Assembly: GCF_900116605.1 (NCBI RefSeq)
Contig: NZ_FPBC01000002.1
Coordinates: 1 to 64,000 of the forward strand
Direction: 5' to 3'
DNA: 64,000 nucleotides
Source of the DNA: Pseudomonas marincola
Lineage (GTDB): Bacteria > Pseudomonadota > Gammaproteobacteria > Pseudomonadales > Pseudomonadaceae
Part shown: positions 28,782-39,095 of the stretch, piece by piece
Layout: each line of letters starts with the position of its first letter
How positions within the stretch are numbered: position 1 is the stretch's first letter
The notes under the pieces: model-generated
Database searches by the model: none
What the model was told of the DNA's origin: nothing
What the model saw: the letters and a program-made list of their open reading frames with translations, nothing else
Program-made: the position numbers and the translations under genes

Positions 28782-29660
28782 TTAGCGGTGAACGCCGCTG
28801 ATGCGCACCCAGCCGTCGAGCGTCGCGGTTGGGTCCAGGTCAAAATTATCAGCGTATGCGGCGCGTACATCTTCAGCCTGTTCGGCAAGAATACCGGACA
28901 GCGCCAGACGGCCGCCGGGCTTGACCAGGCTGGTGATTTGCGGCGCCAGTGCAACCAGCGGACCGGCCAGAATGTTGGCGACTACAACGTCTGCCTGTAC
29001 TTGTGGCAGATCTGCCGGCAAGTAAACCGGGAAGCGTTGCGGGTCGATGCCGTTGCGACCGGCGTTGTCGCGTGACGCTTCAAGCGCTTGCGGGTCGATG
29101 TCGGTGCCCACGGCGTTAGGGGCGCCAAGCAAGAGGGCGGCAATCGCCAGAATGCCCGAGCCGCAACCGAAGTCGAGTACCGAGCAGTTTTCCAGTGGCT
29201 GGCCGTCGAGCCATTGCAGGCACAGATCGGTCGTCGGGTGGGTGCCGGTGCCAAATGCCAGGCCCGGATCGAGTAACAGGTTGACGGCGTCCGGCTCGGG
29301 AGCGGCGTGCCAGCTCGGCACAATCCACAGGCGCTTGCCGAAGCGCATCGGCTGGAAGTTCTCCATCCAGCTACGTTCCCAGTCCTGATCTTCAATGCGC
29401 TCGATATGGTGCTCGGGTAATTCGGCGCCGGTGAGCAATTGCAGGTGAGGCATCAGCGCAGTTGCGTCGGTATCGGCTTCGAACAAGGCGAGCAGATGAG
29501 TGTGCGACCACAGCGGCGTGGTGTTCAGCTCCGGCTCGAAGATCGGCTGGTCTTCGGCGTCCATGAACGTCACCGAAACCGCGCCGATCTCAAGCAAGGC
29601 ATCCTCATAGGTCTCGGCCTGTTCCGGAGTAATGGCGAGACGGACTTGTAACCAGGGCAT
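28782..29660 (-). CDS. prmA: Ribosomal protein L11 methyltransferase
   Basis: A 292-residue SAM-dependent methyltransferase that trimethylates ribosomal protein L11. The N-terminal substrate-binding part begins [10 protein letters not shown]; the catalytic domain has [30 protein letters not shown] (motif I) and [10 protein letters not shown]. It follows accC after a terminator, so it is likely expressed separately or by read-through. Confidence 0.96.
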   Translation of the reverse strand: MPWLQVRLAITPEQAETYEDALLEIGAVSVTFMDAEDQPIFEPELNTTPLWSHTHLLALFEADTDATALMPHLQLLTGAELPEHHIERIEDQDWERSWMENFQPMRFGKRLWIVPSWHAAPEPDAVNLLLDPGLAFGTGTHPTTDLCLQWLDGQPLENCSVLDFGCGSGILAIAALLLGAPNAVGTDIDPQALEASRDNAGRNGIDPQRFPVYLPADLPQVQADVVVANILAGPLVALAPQITSLVKPGGRLALSGILAEQAEDVRAAYADNFDLDPTATLDGWVRISGVHR

Positions 29661-29762
29661 GGGATACCTCGAAAGCGAAGGGCGGTTAGGCGTGAATAGC
29701 CGGCAAGCTTACTTGAGCGGCGTTGCGGCTGCCAGCGTTGGCCAGTTTGGCTGATGCCAGAA

Positions 29763-29796
29763 ACAACAAGGGCCACCAAAATGGTAGCCCTTGTTG
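29763..29796 (-). terminator. Intrinsic terminator after accC
   Basis: AACAAGGGC-C-ACCA and TGGT-A-GCCCTTGTT pair with one mismatch around an AAA loop. On the minus strand, downstream of accC, T-rich sequence (TTGTTGTTT) follows. Confidence 0.75.
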
Positions 29797-29812
29797 ACGT
29801 GCAGGCACTGTA

Positions 29813-31162
29813 TTAGTGCTTATCCATACCCAGTTTCTTTTCCAGATAATGGATATTGATACCACCTTTGCAGAAGCCCTTGTCACGGACCAGCATGCGG
29901 TGCAGCGGAACGTTGGTCTTGATGCCGTCAACCACGATCTCGTCCAGCGCGTTGCGCATGCGCGCCAGTGCTTCGTCGCGGGTTTCGCCGTAGGTGATCA
30001 GCTTGCCGATCAACGAATCGTAGTGCGGTGGCACGGTGTAGCCGCTGTACAGGTGCGAGTCGACGCGAACGCCGAAACCGCCTGGCGCGTGGAAAGTTTT
30101 CACTTTGCCCGGGCATGGCATGAAGTTGTCTGGATCTTCAGCGTTGATCCGGCATTCGAGGGCGTGCCCGCGGATAACCACATCTTCCTGTTTGATCGAC
30201 AGCTTGTTGCCAGCGGCGATGCTGAGCATTTCCTTGACGATATCGACGCCGGTCACCATTTCAGTTACCGGGTGCTCTACCTGTACGCGGGTGTTCATCT
30301 CGATGAAATAGAAGCTGTCATTTTCATAGAGGAACTCGAACGTACCGGCACCGCGGTAGCCGATCTCGATGCAGGCATCGACGCAGCGCTTGAGAACTTC
30401 AGCGCGGGCCTTTTCGTTGAGGTACGGCGCTGGCGCTTCTTCCAGAACTTTCTGGTGGCGGCGTTGCAGCGAGCAGTCACGGTCACCGAGGTGAATCGCG
30501 TTGCCCTGGCCGTCCGACAGCACCTGAACTTCAACGTGGCGCGGGTTGCCGAGGAATTTTTCGAGGTAAACCATCGGGTTGCCGAACACTGAACCCGCTT
30601 CGCTGCGAGTCAGGCGGGCCGACTTGATCAGGTCTTCTTCGTCATAAACCACGCGCATGCCGCGACCACCGCCGCCGCCAGCGGCTTTGATGATCACCGG
30701 ATAACCCACTTCGCGGGCAATCGCCAATGCGGTTTCTTCGTCTTCCGGCAATGGGCCGTCGGAGCCTGGCACCACTGGCACGCCAGCTTTGATCATGGCT
30801 TCCTTGGCAGAAACCTTGTCGCCCATCAGGCGGATGGTTTCGGCGCGCGGGCCGATGAAGGCGAAGCCTGAGTTTTCCACTTGTTCAGCAAAGTCGGCGT
30901 TTTCCGCAAGGAAACCGTAACCCGGGTGAATGGCGGTGGCGCCGGTTACTTCAGCTGCGCTGATGATCGCCGGAATGTTCAGGTAAGACTGGGTACCGGC
31001 GGCAGGGCCGATACATACGGATTCGTCCGCCAGGCCCAGGTGCATCAATTCGCGGTCTGCCGTGGAGTGCACGGCGACGGTCTTGATGCCCAGTTCCTTG
31101 CAGGCACGCAACACGCGAAGAGCGATTTCGCCGCGGTTGGCGATCAGAACTTTTTCCAACAT
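29813..31162 (-). CDS. accC: Biotin carboxylase subunit of acetyl-CoA carboxylase
   Basis: A 449-residue ATP-grasp enzyme that carboxylates the biotin on AccB, the first step of fatty-acid synthesis. It has [20 protein letters not shown] at the start, [12 protein letters not shown] for ATP binding, the [13 protein letters not shown] strand and [14 protein letters not shown] in the active site. The ATG at 31162 is the family start. It lies 17 bases after accB in the aroQ-accB-accC operon. Confidence 0.98.
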   Translation of the reverse strand: MLEKVLIANRGEIALRVLRACKELGIKTVAVHSTADRELMHLGLADESVCIGPAAGTQSYLNIPAIISAAEVTGATAIHPGYGFLAENADFAEQVENSGFAFIGPRAETIRLMGDKVSAKEAMIKAGVPVVPGSDGPLPEDEETALAIAREVGYPVIIKAAGGGGGRGMRVVYDEEDLIKSARLTRSEAGSVFGNPMVYLEKFLGNPRHVEVQVLSDGQGNAIHLGDRDCSLQRRHQKVLEEAPAPYLNEKARAEVLKRCVDACIEIGYRGAGTFEFLYENDSFYFIEMNTRVQVEHPVTEMVTGVDIVKEMLSIAAGNKLSIKQEDVVIRGHALECRINAEDPDNFMPCPGKVKTFHAPGGFGVRVDSHLYSGYTVPPHYDSLIGKLITYGETRDEALARMRNALDEIVVDGIKTNVPLHRMLVRDKGFCKGGINIHYLEKKLGMDKH

Positions 31163-31179
31163 CGCTGGCTCCCCGTTGA

Positions 31180-31647
31180 TCAAACGATGGTGAACAGGGG
31201 CTGGTCGTATTCAACCGGCTGGCCGTTCTCTCCAAGAATGGATTCAATCACACCGCTGGTTTCAGCTTCGATGTGGTTCATCATTTTCATCGCTTCAACG
31301 ATGCACAGAATGTCGCCTTTCTTCACGGTCTGGCCAACTTCAACGAAGTTGCCGGAAGTCGGCGAAGAGGCGCGGTAGAAGGTACCGACCATCGGCGAGC
31401 GAACAACGGTGCCGTTCAGCTTCGGTGCAGCGGGTGCTGCGTCGGCTGCAGGTGCGGCAGCAGCAGGAGCAGCAGCGGCAGGTGCTGGAGCCGGTGCAGG
31501 CGCTTGAGCGTACATCGGCTGAGCGTAAGCAGGTTGTTTGCTGCTGCGGCTGATGCGAACCGATTCTTCGCCTTCACGAATTTCCAGCTCGTCGATGCCA
31601 GACTCTTCCAGCAGCTCGATCAGTTTTTTGACTTTACGGATATCCAT
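31180..31647 (-). CDS. accB: Biotin carboxyl carrier protein
   Basis: A 155-residue carrier for acetyl-CoA carboxylase. The N-terminal [18 protein letters not shown] helix is followed by an Ala/Pro-rich flexible linker (about 38-75) and a biotinyl domain with EAMKMM, whose Lys121 takes the biotin. The ATG at 31647 matches the family. It lies between aroQ and accC with short gaps. Confidence 0.97.
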   Translation of the reverse strand: MDIRKVKKLIELLEESGIDELEIREGEESVRISRSSKQPAYAQPMYAQAPAPAPAPAAAAPAAAAPAADAAPAAPKLNGTVVRSPMVGTFYRASSPTSGNFVEVGQTVKKGDILCIVEAMKMMNHIEAETSGVIESILGENGQPVEYDQPLFTIV

Positions 31648-31668
31648 AGCTTTCAACTCCCAGTTGGG

Positions 31669-32118
31669 TCAGGGTCGTTCAAGTTCAAGTTGTTCAAGTG
31701 CCGCCTCCAGGGCCAGTCGGTAACCACTGGCGCCAAGGCCGCAGATCACACCTACCGCAACATCGGAAAAGTAGGAGTGATGGCGAAAAGGTTCACGTTT
31801 GTGCACGTTAGATAAATGCACTTCGATGAATGGGATGCTCACCGCCAGCAATGCGTCACGTATAGCGACGCTTGTATGTGTAAAAGCGGCGGGATTTATC
31901 AGGATAAAGTCGACACCTTCGCCCTTTGCGGCGTGAATACGCTCGATCAACTCGTATTCTGCATTGCTTTGCAGATACATCAGATGATGGCCGGCATCAC
32001 GCGCGCGGCGCTCCAGATCGAGGTTGATCTGCTCAAGCGTGGTAGCGCCATAGACGCCAGGCTCGCGTGTGCCCAGCAAATTCAGGTTAGGTCCGTTGAG
32101 GACCAGAAGGGTGGCCAT
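31669..32118 (-). CDS. aroQ: Type II 3-dehydroquinate dehydratase
   Basis: A 149-residue enzyme of the shikimate pathway converting 3-dehydroquinate to 3-dehydroshikimate. Marks are [20 protein letters not shown] with the catalytic Tyr, [18 protein letters not shown] and [18 protein letters not shown]. It leads the aroQ-accB-accC operon, a conserved arrangement in pseudomonads. Confidence 0.97.
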   Translation of the reverse strand: MATLLVLNGPNLNLLGTREPGVYGATTLEQINLDLERRARDAGHHLMYLQSNAEYELIERIHAAKGEGVDFILINPAAFTHTSVAIRDALLAVSIPFIEVHLSNVHKREPFRHHSYFSDVAVGVICGLGASGYRLALEAALEQLELERP

Positions 32119-32243
32119 GAAAAATGTGGTCCTTGTTTTTATTGCGACGGTGCGACTATGCCGGAGTCAACGCGTGACTGTCCAGTTCTCTGCAATAGCC
32201 GACACGATGACGGCTATTTGCGGCAATTATATGACTATAAGCA

Positions 32244-34025
32244 CTAAAATCGTTCCCGCGCCTGAGTCAGACGGGCGGCAAAGGTTTCAGCATCGATCTC
32301 GCCCACTACGCGCAAATCTCTGATTTCAGCGCCCTGTTTGTCGAAGAGCAGGATGGCCGGAGGGCCGAACAGTTTGTAGCTGTCGAGCAGTGCGCGCTGC
32401 GCCGGATTGCTGTCGGTCATATCGAAGCGCACCAGTTGGTAATCTTTCAGCTGAGCACCCACCGTTGGATCGGTCAGCACTTCGCGCTCGATTACTTTGC
32501 AACTGATGCACCAGTCGGCATACCAGTCGAGCATCAACGGCTGGCCGCTCTGCTTGGCGTTGGCCAGCGCGGCGGTCAATTCGGCGCCAGTGGTAATGGT
32601 CTGCCAGCCGCTGTGTTGGCTCGCTCCTGTTGCCGCGACGCCTTGTGCCTGCATTCTGCCTAATGGACGCATGGGGTCGGTCTGGCCTTGCAGGGCGCCG
32701 GTCCAGGCAGTGAATGCGTAAACCAGTAATGCCAAGCCGAGCAGTTGGGCAAACTTCTGGCGGCTGCTCTTGGGACCAAACTCAAGCGCGCCGAGAAACA
32801 GGGCGCAACCAGCGGCGAGTAAGCCCCACAGCGCCAGGGTCAGTGATTCCGGAAGAATCCGGTCAAGCAGCCACAGCGAAACGGCCAGCAGCATGACGCC
32901 GAACAGATTGCGCACAGCATTCATCCAGGCGCCGGTCTTGGGCAGCAAAGCGCCGCCACCTGCACCGATAAGCACCAGTGGTGCGCCCATGCCCAAACCG
33001 AGGGCGAACAACTGCAGGCCGCCGCCCAGCGCATCGCCGGTGCTGCTTATATACAGCAGCAGGCCGGTAAGCGGGGCGGTGACGCAGGGTGAGACGATCA
33101 GGCTGGAAAGCACGCCCAGCGTCGCCGCGCCGGCAATCGAGCCGCCCTGGGTCTGTGCTGCTTTGCGGTCGAGTCGCTCACTGATAAAACGCGGCAGGCG
33201 CAGTTCAAACAAGCCGAACATGGCCAGCGCAAACAGGCTGAAGAACAGTGCGAACGGGATCAATACCCAGGGCGATTGCAGCATGGCTTGCAGGTTGAGG
33301 CTGGCGCCGAACAGGCCCATCAGCGCGCCGAGTGCGGCGTAGCAAGCAGCCATCGGTAATACGTAGGCGAGCGACAAAACCAAACCGCGACGATTGCTCG
33401 GGCGACCGCGAAGCACTACGCCGGACAAAATCGGCAGCATTGGCAGCACGCACGGGGTAAAGGTCAGCCCCAGGCCTGCGAGGAAGAACAGCGCCAGATC
33501 GCTCCAGCTCCAGTTGGCTTCGCTGCTGCCGTTGCTTGCAGAAGCTGCACCGGCTGGCTTGCCCTGGCCGATATTCAGTTGCTCGGTTTCCGGCGGGTAG
33601 CAAAGGCCTTTGTCAGCGCAGCCTTGGTAGGTGACGTTGAGCGTAAATGGGCGGTTTTGCGGGTTATTTACCGGGATTTCGACATCGAGAGTGCCGTGGT
33701 AAACCTCGACCTCGCCAAAATACTCATCGGTTTTCTGCTCGCCTGCCGGCAGTTTGGCCTCGCCCAGGCCGATATCCGCGGGTTCACTGCTGAACTTGAA
33801 GCGGTGTTTGTAGAGGTAGTAGCCATCGGTGGCGACGAATTGCAGCTTGATCGAGTCGGCGCTGCTGCTGATCAGATTGAGCTGAAAGGCTTGGTGAACC
33901 GGCAGAAATTCGGCACTGTTATTCAGCGCGCCGCCAAGAAGGTTACCGCTGGGGCGATTATCCAGCAGGCCGGCATTGACCGGCAGAATGACGAGTAGCA
34001 AAAGCAAGCTGAGTATACGGCGCAT
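32244..34025 (-). CDS. dsbD: Thiol:disulfide interchange protein DsbD
   Basis: A 593-residue inner-membrane protein that carries electrons from cytoplasmic thioredoxin to periplasmic DsbC and cytochrome maturation proteins. In order: signal peptide (RRILSLLLLLVILPVNA), periplasmic alpha domain with paired Cys (CADKGLCYPP), eight-span beta domain with FTPCVLPMLPILSG and VSPCVTAPL, and a C-terminal thioredoxin domain with WCISCK. The ATG at 34025 immediately precedes the signal peptide. P. aeruginosa has a homologue here (dipZ). Confidence 0.95.
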   Translation of the reverse strand: MRRILSLLLLLVILPVNAGLLDNRPSGNLLGGALNNSAEFLPVHQAFQLNLISSSADSIKLQFVATDGYYLYKHRFKFSSEPADIGLGEAKLPAGEQKTDEYFGEVEVYHGTLDVEIPVNNPQNRPFTLNVTYQGCADKGLCYPPETEQLNIGQGKPAGAASASNGSSEANWSWSDLALFFLAGLGLTFTPCVLPMLPILSGVVLRGRPSNRRGLVLSLAYVLPMAACYAALGALMGLFGASLNLQAMLQSPWVLIPFALFFSLFALAMFGLFELRLPRFISERLDRKAAQTQGGSIAGAATLGVLSSLIVSPCVTAPLTGLLLYISSTGDALGGGLQLFALGLGMGAPLVLIGAGGGALLPKTGAWMNAVRNLFGVMLLAVSLWLLDRILPESLTLALWGLLAAGCALFLGALEFGPKSSRQKFAQLLGLALLVYAFTAWTGALQGQTDPMRPLGRMQAQGVAATGASQHSGWQTITTGAELTAALANAKQSGQPLMLDWYADWCISCKVIEREVLTDPTVGAQLKDYQLVRFDMTDSNPAQRALLDSYKLFGPPAILLFDKQGAEIRDLRVVGEIDAETFAARLTQARERF

Positions 34026-34212
34026 TGGGGTCTCGAGATGCAGGAGTCCCCGCATGATAGCGGAGCATCTATGGCTGGAGCACAGTTAAGGCTGTAAGCG
34101 GTTTTTTCACAGCGATGAATGGACCGCCAGCAAACGCCAAAATACAGCCTTGGACGCGCTTGGCAAAGTGTCCACGCCCGCCCTGTATAAGCCCGGTCGA
34201 GCGCTTATGACC

Positions 34213-34249
34213 GCACGGCCTGGCCTTAGTTGCATCGCAAGGCCCGTGC
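34213..34249. terminator. Hairpin after ctpL
   Basis: GCACGG and CCGTGC enclose a second stem GGCCTT/AAGGCC, immediately past the chemoreceptor stop codon. It lacks a T run. The rest of the 34026-34248 gap shows no gene. Confidence 0.4.
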
Positions 34250-36213
34250 TAGAGCCGGAACGCCTTCACTGCGGTGCTCAATTCGCCGCCGAGTTGCAGC
34301 AATTGCTCGCCTTGTTGGCGACCTTCGCCAATGCGTGACAGATTGTTGCCGCCCAGCTGATGGATGCGCTCGCTGTGGTCGCGAATCTCGCTAACCGCGT
34401 CACTCTGATGCGCGGTTGCCTCGGCAATGCGTCCGGCAATCGCGGCAATGGTGCTGATCGCGCTGACCATCTGCTGCAACGCGCCATCGGCGGCGGCCGC
34501 CTGATCAGCCGTGGTTTGCGCGTGCTCGACCTGCCGGCGCATGGCTGTTACCGAATCCTGCGCGGCTTGCTGCAAACGGCTGATCAGCGCCTGAATTTCT
34601 GTCGTGGCGCCACTGGTGCGCTGCGACAATGAGCGCACTTCTTCGGCGACAACCGCAAAACCGCGCCCGGACTCGCCGGCGCGTGCAGCTTCGATCGCGG
34701 CGTTCAAGGCCAGCAGGTTGGTTTGTTCGGCGATGCTGTGGATAACCGTCAGCACGTTGCCGATGGCTGCGGTTTCCGTTCCCAGTTGTTCAATTGCCTG
34801 AGCGTTCTCTTGTACTTCACTGACCAACGCATGCAGACCGTTCAGGCTCTGGCCGATAACCTGTTGCCCCTGTTCCAGTGCCTGATCGGCGCCACGGCTG
34901 GCGTCTGCCGCCTGGCTGGCCTCGCTGGCCACCTGCTGGATGCTCGACTCAAGTTCGCCCAGCGAGTCGCGGATCTGCGCAGTGTCGCCGGCCTGGCGCT
35001 CCACCCCTGAATGCAGGTTGCCGCTGAGATTGGCCAGCGTCTGGCTGGCGCCCGACACTTGGTCCGCGTGCTGGCGGATGGTGTCGACCAGATTTACTAA
35101 GTAACTGCGCAAATGATTGAGCGAGCTTTCGATGTCTTTGAGTTCGCGGGTGCGGGTCGCCAGCTTCATCGGTTCGGCAAAGTTGCCGCTGGCCCAGACT
35201 GAAAGGGCTGGCACCAACTGATTGAGTACGCGGGTCAGGCGGCGCTGCAAGGTGTCGCTAATCAGGGCGATCAACACGATCAGGGCGATTACCGCGCCCT
35301 GAACCAAGCGGATTTCGGCCTGCAGCTTGCCGTGCTCGGCGCGCACGATCGGCTCCATCTCGGCCAGTGCCTGCTGCACGCTGGCAATCTGTTCAGCTGT
35401 GGCCTGGCTTAGCTGATTGCGCTGCTCGATCAAGCCCAGTGTGCGCTGTAACTCAGCGGGGTAGCGGCCAATCAAGCTGGCCAGCGTGCGCTTGAGGGCG
35501 ACTCCCTGATCTTCTGCGGTTGTGCTGCTTTGCTCGGTATCCAGACCCAGCAACGCCGAAAAGTCATCTTCGGCGCTTTGGGCTGATGATTCGACACCGA
35601 GCAGTTGCAGGCTTTGGAGTTGTTCGACCTGCTGATTGATTGCACTTACTTCGCGGCTGACATCCTCGGCCAGCGCCGCTTTGCCGCTGCTCACCAACTT
35701 GTTACGGGCGTGGGTCAGGCGCGCCAGATGTTCGGCAATTGCAAACAGGGGCGGGCGATAGGCATTGGCCTGGCTGCTCTGCGATTGATCGGCGTACTGC
35801 CAGAGTTGCTGCACCGTACTGTTCAACTCGCGCTCAGATTGCGCCAACAACCCTTGCGGATCGCCGGCCAGTTTGCCAGCTGCGAGCAATTTGCCAGCGG
35901 TAAAGCCGCGCAGTTGCTCAAGCCTTGGGCGCAAGTCTGCGGTGAGGCCAGCAGGCAGTTCCGCGAGCTCTGCATCAAGCTGATCAATTGCCTGCAATGC
36001 GCTGTTGTTGCGCAAGGCGTCGCCGCTGTCGAGGTAGGTGTTGATGTTGCGTACCACGTCTTGTTGCAGTTGCTGCGACAAGCTCATGTAGCTTTCTATC
36101 AATTGGTAGGGGCGTTCGAGCGCCCGCTGTGACCACCATAGCGTGGCGACCAGGATCAGGCAGGCACTGATTAACAGCAGGGTGTTGAGATTGGTAAGCG
36201 ATTTCTGGCGCAT
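34249..36213 (-). CDS. ctpL: Methyl-accepting chemotaxis protein, CtpL-type
   Basis: A 654-residue chemoreceptor. It has an N-terminal membrane span (about 9-29), a long helical periplasmic sensor region (about 30-295), a second span ([15 protein letters not shown]), a HAMP-like linker and the methyl-accepting signalling domain with the invariant hairpin [20 protein letters not shown]...[11 protein letters not shown]. Its place next to dsbD equals PA4844, CtpL, which mediates taxis to low phosphate. I use ATG at 36213 rather than a TTG three codons upstream. A Pho box-like site lies 63-80 bases upstream. Confidence 0.85.
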   Translation of the reverse strand: MRQKSLTNLNTLLLISACLILVATLWWSQRALERPYQLIESYMSLSQQLQQDVVRNINTYLDSGDALRNNSALQAIDQLDAELAELPAGLTADLRPRLEQLRGFTAGKLLAAGKLAGDPQGLLAQSERELNSTVQQLWQYADQSQSSQANAYRPPLFAIAEHLARLTHARNKLVSSGKAALAEDVSREVSAINQQVEQLQSLQLLGVESSAQSAEDDFSALLGLDTEQSSTTAEDQGVALKRTLASLIGRYPAELQRTLGLIEQRNQLSQATAEQIASVQQALAEMEPIVRAEHGKLQAEIRLVQGAVIALIVLIALISDTLQRRLTRVLNQLVPALSVWASGNFAEPMKLATRTRELKDIESSLNHLRSYLVNLVDTIRQHADQVSGASQTLANLSGNLHSGVERQAGDTAQIRDSLGELESSIQQVASEASQAADASRGADQALEQGQQVIGQSLNGLHALVSEVQENAQAIEQLGTETAAIGNVLTVIHSIAEQTNLLALNAAIEAARAGESGRGFAVVAEEVRSLSQRTSGATTEIQALISRLQQAAQDSVTAMRRQVEHAQTTADQAAAADGALQQMVSAISTIAAIAGRIAEATAHQSDAVSEIRDHSERIHQLGGNNLSRIGEGRQQGEQLLQLGGELSTAVKAFRL

Positions 36214-36222
36214 GAGATTCAA

Positions 36223-36594
36223 CCGACTGCAGAACGGTTATGGCAGTTTGATACTGCCGCTAAGCACCTGAAGTTATTACTTTTTTATGACAATAGAGTG
36301 ACTGCGGGCGCGCTCTGCAAGGTCGGGGCTACGCTGGGTAATCTGGCTGCCTGGCTTCGCTGTCCTGCGCAATCCAGGTTGCGTCGCTAGAATGAAAGCG
36401 ACGCCGGCCTATTCACGCGGCATAAGGGCTAATTGCGCCGCAGTTTTTTGCCTGCACGCCCGTTCTTAAGGGCTTTAGTTTGCCCCGCAGGCTGCGCTTT
36501 GCTGCGCCTATCCCTTATAGTGGATAAATATTACGCAACCCTTGCACGGGGTTGTGGTCGAACAACCCAGATGCTGTGGAAGAAGGACATTGCC
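36223..36594. other. Intergenic region between ctpL and the DUF2333 gene
   Basis: This 370 bp gap separates divergent genes. It holds the Pho box-like site near ctpL and, nearer the DUF2333 gene, an AT-rich promoter-like stretch (CTTATAGTGGATAAATATT, 36514-36532). No coding frame with family features is seen. In PAO1, as I recall, a GGDEF gene (gcbA, PA4843) sits between these two genes; it is absent here. Confidence 0.6.
36276..36293 (-). promoter_or_regulatory. Candidate Pho box upstream of ctpL
   Basis: On the minus strand 36293-36276 reads TTGTCATAAAAAAGTAAT. The first heptamer matches CTGTCAT at 6 of 7 and the second at 4 of 7, with the standard 4-base spacer of A. It lies about 60-80 bases before the ctpL ATG, as expected for PhoB acting in place of a -35 element. 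Confidence 0.5.
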
Positions 36595-37668
36595 ATGCTT
36601 GATTGGAAAAATCGCGCTTCTGGCGTGCGTGACAACGCCGACGAGTCCGTCGGCAGTACACGTAATCGTAAAATCGCCGGAGGCTGGTTCACCCGTGTTA
36701 TCGGTGGGCTGCTCGCACTCTATTTATTGGTAACCGTTATTGTCGGTTGGTACTGGAGCCAAGAGCCGGAAACGTTCCCGGTGCAACAACGCGCCCAGGC
36801 CGCTGCTGAAAGCGCCCAGCGTAAAGTCGTCAACGGTTACACCACGGTGGAAACCCTTAAACAGGTTGCGGGCACGCTGCTCAGCAAACCGGGCGGCTAC
36901 CTTTCCAACGACTTGGCACCGCCGGGCCTGTGGCTCGATAACATGCCGAGCTGGGAATACGGTGTATTGATTCAGGTGCGCGATCTGTCGCGTGCGCTGC
37001 GCAAGGATTTCGCCCGTTCCCAGTCGCAGTCGACCGAAGATGTCGACTTGACCAAGGCCGAACCGCGTTTCAACTTCGACAACAAGAGCTGGGCTTTACC
37101 CGCTTCCGAGTCGGAGTATCAGGAAGGCATCAAGGCGCTGGATCGCTACCTTGCTCGTCTGTCCGGTCAGAAGCAGCCTGCTGCGCAGTTCTATGCGCGC
37201 GCCGACAACCTGAACAACTGGCTGGGTGATGCGGCAACGCGTCTGGGTTCGTTGTCACAGCGTTTGTCTGCAAGCATCGGGCGGGTTCAGATCAATACCA
37301 ATATGGTCAAGGATCCGGCGCTGGTTGCATCCGGCATCAAGCCGACTGTTGAGGGCACTTACGAGACGCCGTGGATGCAGATCGACAACGTGTTCTATGA
37401 AGCACGCGGTCAGGCGTGGGCGCTTTCGCACATTCTGCGGGCGATTGAAGTCGACTTCGCCGATGTGCTGGAGAAGAAGAACGCCACGGTTAGCGTGCGC
37501 CAGATCATTCGTGAGCTGGAAGCGGCGCAAGAGCCAATGTGGAGCCCGATGATTCTCAACGGCAGCGGTTATGGTCTGCTGGCTAACCACTCGCTGGTCA
37601 TGGCCAACTACATTTCGCGCGCCAGTGCCGGGATCATCGATCTGCGCCAACTGCTGTCGTCGGGCTGA
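36595..37668 (+). CDS. DUF2333 family protein
   Basis: A 357-residue protein with one N-terminal membrane span (WFTRVIGGLLALYLLVTVIVGWYW, about 31-54) and the rest probably periplasmic, mostly helical. It belongs to the DUF2333 family, which has no assigned function. The long upstream extension is rejected; the ATG at 36595 (MLDWKNRASG) has an AGAAGGAC ribosome site. The Nudix gene starts four bases after the stop, so the two are co-transcribed. Confidence 0.85.
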   Translation: MLDWKNRASGVRDNADESVGSTRNRKIAGGWFTRVIGGLLALYLLVTVIVGWYWSQEPETFPVQQRAQAAAESAQRKVVNGYTTVETLKQVAGTLLSKPGGYLSNDLAPPGLWLDNMPSWEYGVLIQVRDLSRALRKDFARSQSQSTEDVDLTKAEPRFNFDNKSWALPASESEYQEGIKALDRYLARLSGQKQPAAQFYARADNLNNWLGDAATRLGSLSQRLSASIGRVQINTNMVKDPALVASGIKPTVEGTYETPWMQIDNVFYEARGQAWALSHILRAIEVDFADVLEKKNATVSVRQIIRELEAAQEPMWSPMILNGSGYGLLANHSLVMANYISRASAGIIDLRQLLSSG

Positions 37669-37671
37669 TAG

Positions 37672-38211
37672 ATGCCAGTATCGAACCTTGAGGCTGCGCA
37701 CCGTGCAGCCTCTGATGCCGAGCTGATTGCATGGGTGGATGAGCAGGATCAGCTACTCGGCAGTTTGCCCCGCGCGCAATTGCGTGAGCGTCAGCTGATC
37801 GGTCGTGGCACCTTTATTCTGCTGTTCAACTCGGCCGGCCAGCTTTGCGTGCACCGGCGCACCTTGAGCAAGGCGCTGTATCCCGGCTTCTGGGATGTGG
37901 CGGCTGGCGGAATGGTGCAGGCGCACGAAAGCTACGCCGAGTCGGCTGCGCGTGAGCTTGAAGAAGAGCTGGGTATTTCAGGTGTCGAGTTGCGCGAACA
38001 TCAGCGCTTCTACTTTGATCAACGCGACAACCGTCTGTGGTGTGCAGTGTTCTCCGCTGTGTCCGATGCGCCGTTGGTTCTGCAGCCGGAAGAGGTTCTG
38101 GAAGCCTGTTTCATGAGCCCCGAACAGGCTCTGCGGGAAGCGACCGTGCGCGACTATTGCCCGGACTCATTGCAAGCGCTGCGCAATTATCTGGCATCCC
38201 AATCACTGTGA
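37672..38211 (+). CDS. Nudix hydrolase
   Basis: A 179-residue hydrolase with a clear Nudix box at about residues 80-102 (GMVQAHESYAESAARELEEELGI), holding the metal-binding RELxEE core. The N-terminal domain (VDEQDQLLGSLPRAQLRER) resembles the YfcD type related to isopentenyl diphosphate isomerases. The substrate is not known. It is translated directly after the DUF2333 gene. Confidence 0.9.
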   Translation: MPVSNLEAAHRAASDAELIAWVDEQDQLLGSLPRAQLRERQLIGRGTFILLFNSAGQLCVHRRTLSKALYPGFWDVAAGGMVQAHESYAESAARELEEELGISGVELREHQRFYFDQRDNRLWCAVFSAVSDAPLVLQPEEVLEACFMSPEQALREATVRDYCPDSLQALRNYLASQSL

Positions 38212-38584
38212 CCTTTGCTCTGCTGCGCGCGACTCATAAGCGCAGCACCTGTGCAAATTACGCTTTTGTGCAGGATCTGCGCACACGCTGTCCATGATGT
38301 TGCACGATGGGCGCAAACAGTCGCGAATTTGCTGATTAATGGCGCATATTTGTGCTTAGCAGTCGGTTTATTTGTCGTTACACTGCGCGCCCTTGTACAG
38401 ATCGTCGAAAAGCTTCTGGCTTTTCAACGGCCTGTCAGCCCAGATCATTTGGTTTGGGTGCGCTGCCCCTGCCTGAGTGGGGCTTCGCGGCTGATACTTA
38501 TCAGCCAGTCGCTTTCAAACGTGGCGTTGCGTTCAGTTGATCGAACCAGCAATACGTTTCTGACCTGCCCCAAGAGGAAAACCG
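38212..38584 (+). other. Intergenic region with a structured leader before the SUI1 gene
   Basis: The first half (38212-38390) shows no gene; TTACACTGCGCGCC near 38378-38391 may contain a -10. From about 38400 the sequence can form successive hairpins: GAAAAGC/GCTTTTC (38407-38425), GCCCC/GGGGC (38465-38483) and GGCTGAT/ATCAGCC (38489-38506). It could be a leader RNA of roughly 190 bases ahead of the GTG start at 38585. Confidence 0.45.
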
Positions 38585-38956
38585 GTGGTCAAGAAAGCTT
38601 CGTCATTCGCCGCCCTGAGCGGCCTGGTGTATTCCACCGATACAGGCCGGCATTGCCCGGACTGTAGCCAGCCGGTGGACGCCTGCATCTGCAAGAAAAC
38701 GCAAATTCCAGAAGGCGACGGCATTGCCCGTGTGCGCCGTGAAACCAAGGGTCGTGGCGGTAAAACCGTTACCACGATCAGCGGTGTGCCTTTGGCTGAA
38801 GATCCATTGAAAGACCTCGCCAGCGCGTTGAAGAAACGCTGTGGCTGCGGTGGCTCGTTAAAGGATGGCGTGATCGAGATTCAGGGCGACCACGTCCAGT
38901 TGCTGCTTGATGAATTGCTCAAGCGCGGCTTCAAAGCCAAGAAATCCGGCGGCTGA
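38585..38956 (+). CDS. yciH: SUI1/eIF1-like translation factor, YciH type
   Basis: A 123-residue homologue of eukaryotic initiation factor eIF1. The N-terminus has a zinc-ribbon-like pair CPDCSQPVDACIC (about 21-33), then the SUI1 domain with RRETKGRGGKTVTTISG and KKRCGCGGSLKDGVIEIQGDH. In bacteria YciH is non-essential and may affect start-site fidelity. The start is GTG at 38585, behind AAGAGGAAAACC. A hairpin follows at 38990-39017. Confidence 0.92.
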   Translation: MVKKASSFAALSGLVYSTDTGRHCPDCSQPVDACICKKTQIPEGDGIARVRRETKGRGGKTVTTISGVPLAEDPLKDLASALKKRCGCGGSLKDGVIEIQGDHVQLLLDELLKRGFKAKKSGG

Positions 38957-38989
38957 GTCCGGTACTCGCCGTTAATGCCTCTAAACTTT

Positions 38990-39017
38990 CCCGGTAGTTC
39001 GGGTATCAACTACCGGG
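38990..39017. terminator. Hairpin between the SUI1 gene and speA
   Basis: CCCGGTAGTT (38990-38999) pairs perfectly with AACTACCGGG (39008-39017). A weak T-containing stretch follows, so it may end the SUI1 transcript. Confidence 0.5.
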
Positions 39018-39095
39018 TAATCGTCATTTCCTGACTTTAATCTGTATCGGCGCTGGCACAGCCAACGCTATTTATCGCAAGCAAGGGAGACATCA

